Notes under the pieces: generated by a model
What the model saw: only the letters and a program-made list of their open reading frames with translations
What the model was told of the DNA's origin: nothing
Database searches by the model: none
Shown: positions 5,979-8,273 of the stretch, one piece after another
How positions within the stretch are numbered: the stretch's first letter is position 1
Layout: the number at the start of each line of letters is the position of its first letter
DNA from: Pseudomonadota bacterium
GTDB lineage: Bacteria; Pseudomonadota; Alphaproteobacteria; Rhizobiales; Kaistiaceae
Direction of reading: 5' to 3'
Assembly: GCA_023391905.1 (NCBI GenBank)
Contig: JAEWAD010000371.1
Span: forward strand, 1-8,273
DNA: 8,273 nt
Position numbers and translations under genes: made by a program

Positions 5979-6349
5979 GCCGTGCCCGCCGCGCGCGTCG
6001 CGGAAGTGGTCGAGCCCCCTTCAACGTCGCCGGACCGGGCCATCCGCGCAGCGTCCCAAGGGCCGCGCGGACAGGGTTGTGGGAGCCGATTGTCCTGCGT
6101 TTTGGGGAGCTCCTGGCGCTGCCGGCCGGCCTCGCTTTCGACGCGCGACCGATGCTTTTCAAGGCCGATTCCCCAGCGTAAAGTGGAGGCATCGAAGCTG
6201 GGCCGTGGCCCTGGTCGCGCTGGCTTCCGCCCATGCTTGCCTCTTCCGGCGACAGAACAGTCCGTGGTCCGAGGCGCATTGTCTGAGACGAACGAGACTG
6301 CCGTTCGCAAGCCGTCATTTGCCTTTTCGTTGAACCAACGGTTTCAGGT

Positions 6350-6356
6350 GGAGGAG
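6350..6356 (+). promoter_or_regulatory. Strong ribosome binding site of the 162-residue hypothetical gene
   Basis: GGAGGAG lies 4 bases before ATG 6361 (GGAGG at 6 bases). It is the best plus-strand Shine-Dalgarno sequence in the window and supports the reality and the start of an otherwise unrecognised gene. Confidence 0.8.
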
Positions 6357-6360
6357 TGAA

Positions 6361-6849
6361 ATGGCCGATATCAAGCAAGAAGACGTCGACAAGCACGATG
6401 AGCTCAACAAGCCCCCGCGCAGCGCCGAAGAGCTTCGTCAGGAGATCCTGCAGGAGCGCCTGGCGGAGGCGAACAAGGCGCGCGAGCAGCAGACGAAGCA
6501 GAACGAGGCGCTGAACCAGTTCGCGGAGAGCTTCCTGCACGACCAGATCAGCGAAGACGAAGTCGAGACGGTTCGGCGCGTGGCGCTGAATGCCGTCAAG
6601 AACGGCCAATACGAGGCCATGGTCTACAGCTTTCCCTCGTCGCTCTGCACGGACAAGGGGCGGGCCATCAACAGCGCCGATCCCGCATGGCCCGAAACGC
6701 TGCAGGGCAAGGCCAAGCAGTTCTACGAGCGCTACCTCGAATACGGCAAGCCGCAGGGCTTCAAGCTCAGCGCCATGATCATCAATTTCCCGGACGGCTT
6801 CCCGGGCGACGTCGGCTTCTTCCTAAGCTGGAAGGACGACGTCAAATAG
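6361..6849 (+). CDS. Hypothetical protein with charged helical N-terminus
   Basis: I do not recognise this 162-residue protein. The first 20 residues are very charged (DIKQEDVDKHDELNK), followed by a long predicted helix at about 21-58 (EELRQEILQERLAEANKARE and beyond), rich in Glu, Lys, Arg and Gln and possibly a coiled coil. The second half (about 60-162) looks like a small globular domain. It includes MVYSFPSSLCTDKGRAINSA, a YERYLEYG helix, and a C-terminal beta-like stretch KLSAMIINFPDGFPGDVGFF. No signal peptide or membrane segment is visible, so it is probably cytosolic. The strong ribosome site, the third-position GC bias and the clean stop 28 bp before the convergent ppk2 stop support a real gene. 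It stands alone on the plus strand. The function is unknown; low-complexity charged proteins of this kind are often stress-related, but nothing here proves that. Confidence 0.85.
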   Translation: MADIKQEDVDKHDELNKPPRSAEELRQEILQERLAEANKAREQQTKQNEALNQFAESFLHDQISEDEVETVRRVALNAVKNGQYEAMVYSFPSSLCTDKGRAINSADPAWPETLQGKAKQFYERYLEYGKPQGFKLSAMIINFPDGFPGDVGFFLSWKDDVK

Positions 6850-6865
6850 GCTTGCCGTCCGGGTT

Positions 6866-6885
6866 CCGGGTGTCGCCTCACCCGG
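6866..6885. terminator. GC-rich hairpin between convergent genes
   Basis: CCGGGTG (6866-6872) pairs exactly with CACCCGG (6879-6885) around a 6-base loop, between the plus-strand hypothetical gene and ppk2 and overlapping the ppk2 stop codon. It is well placed to act as a shared bidirectional terminator or 3'-end stabiliser. There is no following T-run on either strand, so strength as an intrinsic terminator is doubtful. Confidence 0.45.
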
Positions 6886-7744
6886 GCTCGGACAGGATAT
6901 CGGGCACGATGTTGCGCGGCGTGACGTCGTCGACGAAATTGTCCGGCCGCTTCTGCCGCTTGCCGAACTTGGGCTTCTCGAACGGGACGCGCTCGTACGG
7001 GATCGAGCTCAGGATGTGCGAGATGCAGTTGATCCGCGCTCGCTTCTTGTCGTTCGAGGGAACGATCCACCAGGGCGCGTGACGGGTGTCCGTCGCGCGG
7101 ATCATCTCGTTGTAGGCCTTGGTGTAATCCCACCAGCGGTTATAGGACTCGATGTCCATCGGGCTGAGCTTCCACTGCCGGAGCGGGTCCTTGACGCGCT
7201 GCTGGAAGCGCTTTTCCTGTTCCTCCTCGCTCACGTCGAGGAAGTATTTGAGCAGGGTGATGCCACCCTCGACCAGCGCCGCCTCGAAGCGCGGCGTCTG
7301 TTCGAGGAAGCGGCGCGCCTTCTCCTCGGTGCAGAAGCCCATGACGCGCTCGACGCCCGGACGATTGTACCAGGAGCGATCGAAGATCACGATCTCGCCG
7401 CCGGCCGGCAGATGCTGGATGTAGCGCTGCATGTACATCTGCGTCTTTTCGCGATCGGTCGGCGCCGGCAGCGCGACGACGCGGAACACGCGCGGGCTGA
7501 CGCGCTCGGTGATGCGCTTGATCACCCCGCCCTTGCCGGCGGCGTCGCGGCCCTCGAAGATGATCGCGATGCGGGCGCCCGATTTCTTGACCCAGGCCTG
7601 CAGATGCGACAGCTCGACCTGCAGCCGGGTCAGCTCCGTGTCGTAGTCCTTGCCCTCGGCCTTCTCGGCGACCGATTCCGCAAGCTTCGCCTCCTTGCCG
7701 TTTTCCTTGTTCTTGTCGTGGTTCTTGTCTTTGCCCTTGGCCAT
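6878..7744 (-). CDS. ppk2: Polyphosphate kinase 2 (PPK2), single-domain
   Basis: A 288-residue enzyme that transfers phosphate between inorganic polyphosphate and nucleoside phosphates. One-domain PPK2 proteins of this class mainly make ADP/GDP into ATP/GTP. Walker A is GRDAAGKGG at 65-73 (Lys71) and Walker B is FDRSWYNR at 121-128 (Asp122). The lid region RVKDPLRQWKLSPMD (183-197) and RWWDYTKAYNEM (203-214) are classic. The first 35 residues are a Lys/Glu/Asp/Asn-rich disordered tail. ATG 7744 is chosen because GGGAGAG precedes it by 4 bases; a TTG at 7783 would add 13 residues, overlaps the upstream stop codon and has no ribosome site. It lies 35 bp after the SulP-type gene, so the two are probably one transcript. 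Confidence 0.96.
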   Translation of the reverse strand: MAKGKDKNHDKNKENGKEAKLAESVAEKAEGKDYDTELTRLQVELSHLQAWVKKSGARIAIIFEGRDAAGKGGVIKRITERVSPRVFRVVALPAPTDREKTQMYMQRYIQHLPAGGEIVIFDRSWYNRPGVERVMGFCTEEKARRFLEQTPRFEAALVEGGITLLKYFLDVSEEEQEKRFQQRVKDPLRQWKLSPMDIESYNRWWDYTKAYNEMIRATDTRHAPWWIVPSNDKKRARINCISHILSSIPYERVPFEKPKFGKRQKRPDNFVDDVTPRNIVPDILSEPG

Positions 7745-7779
7745 GTCGCTCTCCCAATCCACGATTGAAAACAATGGGT

Positions 7780-8273
7780 TCAAGTCTCGGCTTCAAATGA
7801 AGTGTAGGCGTCCTCGAGGATCTCGAAGATCATGGCGGCGCCAATGACGTCGATGACGCCGGCCCGGCGAAGCAGCTCGCGCGCTTCCGTATGCAGTTCG
7901 GCCAGGCCGAAGCGGATGCCGCGATTGCGCAGTTCGATGCAGATCTCGCGCAGCATGCCGGCGGCCGAGCTGTCCATCTGCGCGATGGCGCTGGCGTCGA
8001 TCAGCAGCCAGCGCGTATCAGGCGGCAGGCCGTCGGCGATGGCGCGCAGGCGCTGCTCGACATAGTCGATGTTGAAGAACAGCAGGCTGCCCTGCACCAG
8101 GCAGACGGCGAAGCCGGGCACCGGGCGGGCGTCCGGCGTGCGGTGCAGCTTGTAGAAGCCGTCACGGTTGGGAACGCGGCCGAGCAGCGCGTCGCGCGGG
8201 AACATCAGCTTGCGCAGCAGATAGACCAGCGTCGCGCCGATCGCGATGACGACGCCGTTCAGCACGCCGAGGC
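7780..8273 (-). CDS. SulP-family anion transporter, C-terminal part with STAS domain (5' end cut by window)
   Basis: The reading frame is open to the right edge, so only the last 163 complete codons are seen. The visible part starts in the last membrane helix (LNGVVIAIGATLVYLLRKLM), followed by the short linker FPRDALLGRVPNRDGFYKL typical of SulP/SLC26 transporters. A complete cytosolic STAS domain follows, with FFNIDYVEQRL, the signature LLIDASAIAQMDSSAAGML and a final LLRRAGVIDVIG helix. SulP proteins carry sulfate, bicarbonate, carboxylates or related anions; the substrate cannot be read from this end. A GTG at 8265 that could be taken as a start is an internal valine, because family-like sequence continues upstream of it. 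The stop is 35 bp before ppk2, so an operon with ppk2 is likely. Confidence 0.9.
   Translation of the reverse strand, partial: LGVLNGVVIAIGATLVYLLRKLMFPRDALLGRVPNRDGFYKLHRTPDARPVPGFAVCLVQGSLLFFNIDYVEQRLRAIADGLPPDTRWLLIDASAIAQMDSSAAGMLREICIELRNRGIRFGLAELHTEARELLRRAGVIDVIGAAMIFEILEDAYTSFEAET

Larger units (their letters stand above)
5898..6360. other. Intergenic region between divergent ada and the plus-strand hypothetical gene
   Basis: This stretch of 463 bp has no gene I can recognise. It must hold the ada promoter at its left end and the promoter of the 6361 gene at its right end. Short frames cross it in several phases, including a 71-residue plus frame at 5966-6181, but they are Arg/Pro/Ala-rich, lack ribosome sites and run against or into ada. 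The right end contains a small inverted repeat (CGAACG 6289-6294, CGTTCG 6302-6307, 7-base loop). I saw no tRNA, riboswitch or clear sigma-70 promoter. Confidence 0.6.

Noticed and set aside
5966..6181. 71-codon plus frame in the intergenic region, ending in a mildly hydrophobic stretch
   Set aside because: No ribosome binding site and no recognisable family. It could be a gene remnant, but nothing in the sequence supports that strongly.
6289..6307. CGAACG/CGTTCG inverted repeat upstream of the hypothetical gene
   Set aside because: The stem is only 6 bp with a 7-base loop, which is easily expected by chance in this composition; noted only within the intergenic entry.
4869..6359. 496-codon open frame on the plus strand, the longest in the window
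   Set aside because: It is antisense to the whole ada gene and continues through the intergenic region. No ribosome site or domain is visible, and Ada on the other strand is unambiguous.
5812..6609. 265-codon minus frame spanning the ada upstream region
   Set aside because: It overlaps the start of ada and the start of the plus-strand hypothetical gene, has no ribosome site and a basic low-complexity product.
7016..7768. 250-codon open frame on the plus strand with hydrophobic C-terminal end
   Set aside because: Exactly opposite PPK2. The apparent hydrophobic end is the complement of the lysine/asparagine/aspartate-rich PPK2 tail.
7745..7783. TTG start at 7783 for PPK2
   Set aside because: It overlaps the stop codon of the upstream gene and lacks a ribosome site, while ATG 7744 has GGGAGAG close by and begins the typical charged tail.
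7780..8265. STAS protein as a complete stand-alone gene starting at GTG 8265
   Set aside because: The frame is open to the window edge, and the residues around 8265 look like the final membrane helix and linker of a SulP transporter, so the GTG is taken as an internal valine.

Overview
The window is GC-rich (roughly two thirds G+C) and densely packed. Strong codon-position bias opens long false frames opposite the real genes. The gene set and protein style (Ada, YeaO-like DUF488, PecS/PecM, PPK2, SulP) suggest an alphaproteobacterium, probably Hyphomicrobiales. That placement is inference, since no rRNA or other marker is present.

Layout: (1) 1-1544, minus strand: a metal-transporting P1B-type ATPase with a TPC membrane motif, cut by the left edge. 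It covers both edge-truncated sequence and a region where only antisense frames look complete. (2) 1653-2930, minus strand: a YeaO-like DUF488 protein behind a PecM-like DMT exporter. (3) 2931-2996: a 66-bp divergent control region holding two perfect palindromes. (4) 2997-3503, plus strand: a PecS-type MarR regulator. (5) 3514-5897, minus strand: a compact alkylation-response operon of ada, a 2-oxoglutarate/Fe(II) oxygenase and a second O6-alkylguanine-DNA methyltransferase, joined by a 4-bp overlap and a 3-bp gap. (6) 5898-6360: 463 bp without a recognisable gene, separating ada from a plus-strand gene. (7) 6361-6849, plus strand: an unrecognised 162-residue protein with a very good ribosome binding site. 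(8) 6878-7744, minus strand: a class-I-like polyphosphate kinase 2. (9) 7780-8273, minus strand: the C-terminal STAS end of a SulP-family anion transporter, cut by the right edge and probably cotranscribed with ppk2.

Two modules stand out. In the pecS-pecM divergon, the sensor-repressor and exporter face away from each other across two 16-18 bp palindromes centred 26 bp apart. Candidate -35 and -10 elements of both promoters fall inside those palindromes, so one repressor could shut both promoters. In the ada operon, Ada would sense methyl phosphotriesters and activate its own operon. Ogt adds a second suicide methyltransferase, and the oxygenase sits where alkB sits in the Escherichia coli ada-alkB operon but does not carry the AlkB C-terminal signature. 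No mobile element, CRISPR array, tRNA or rRNA was seen.
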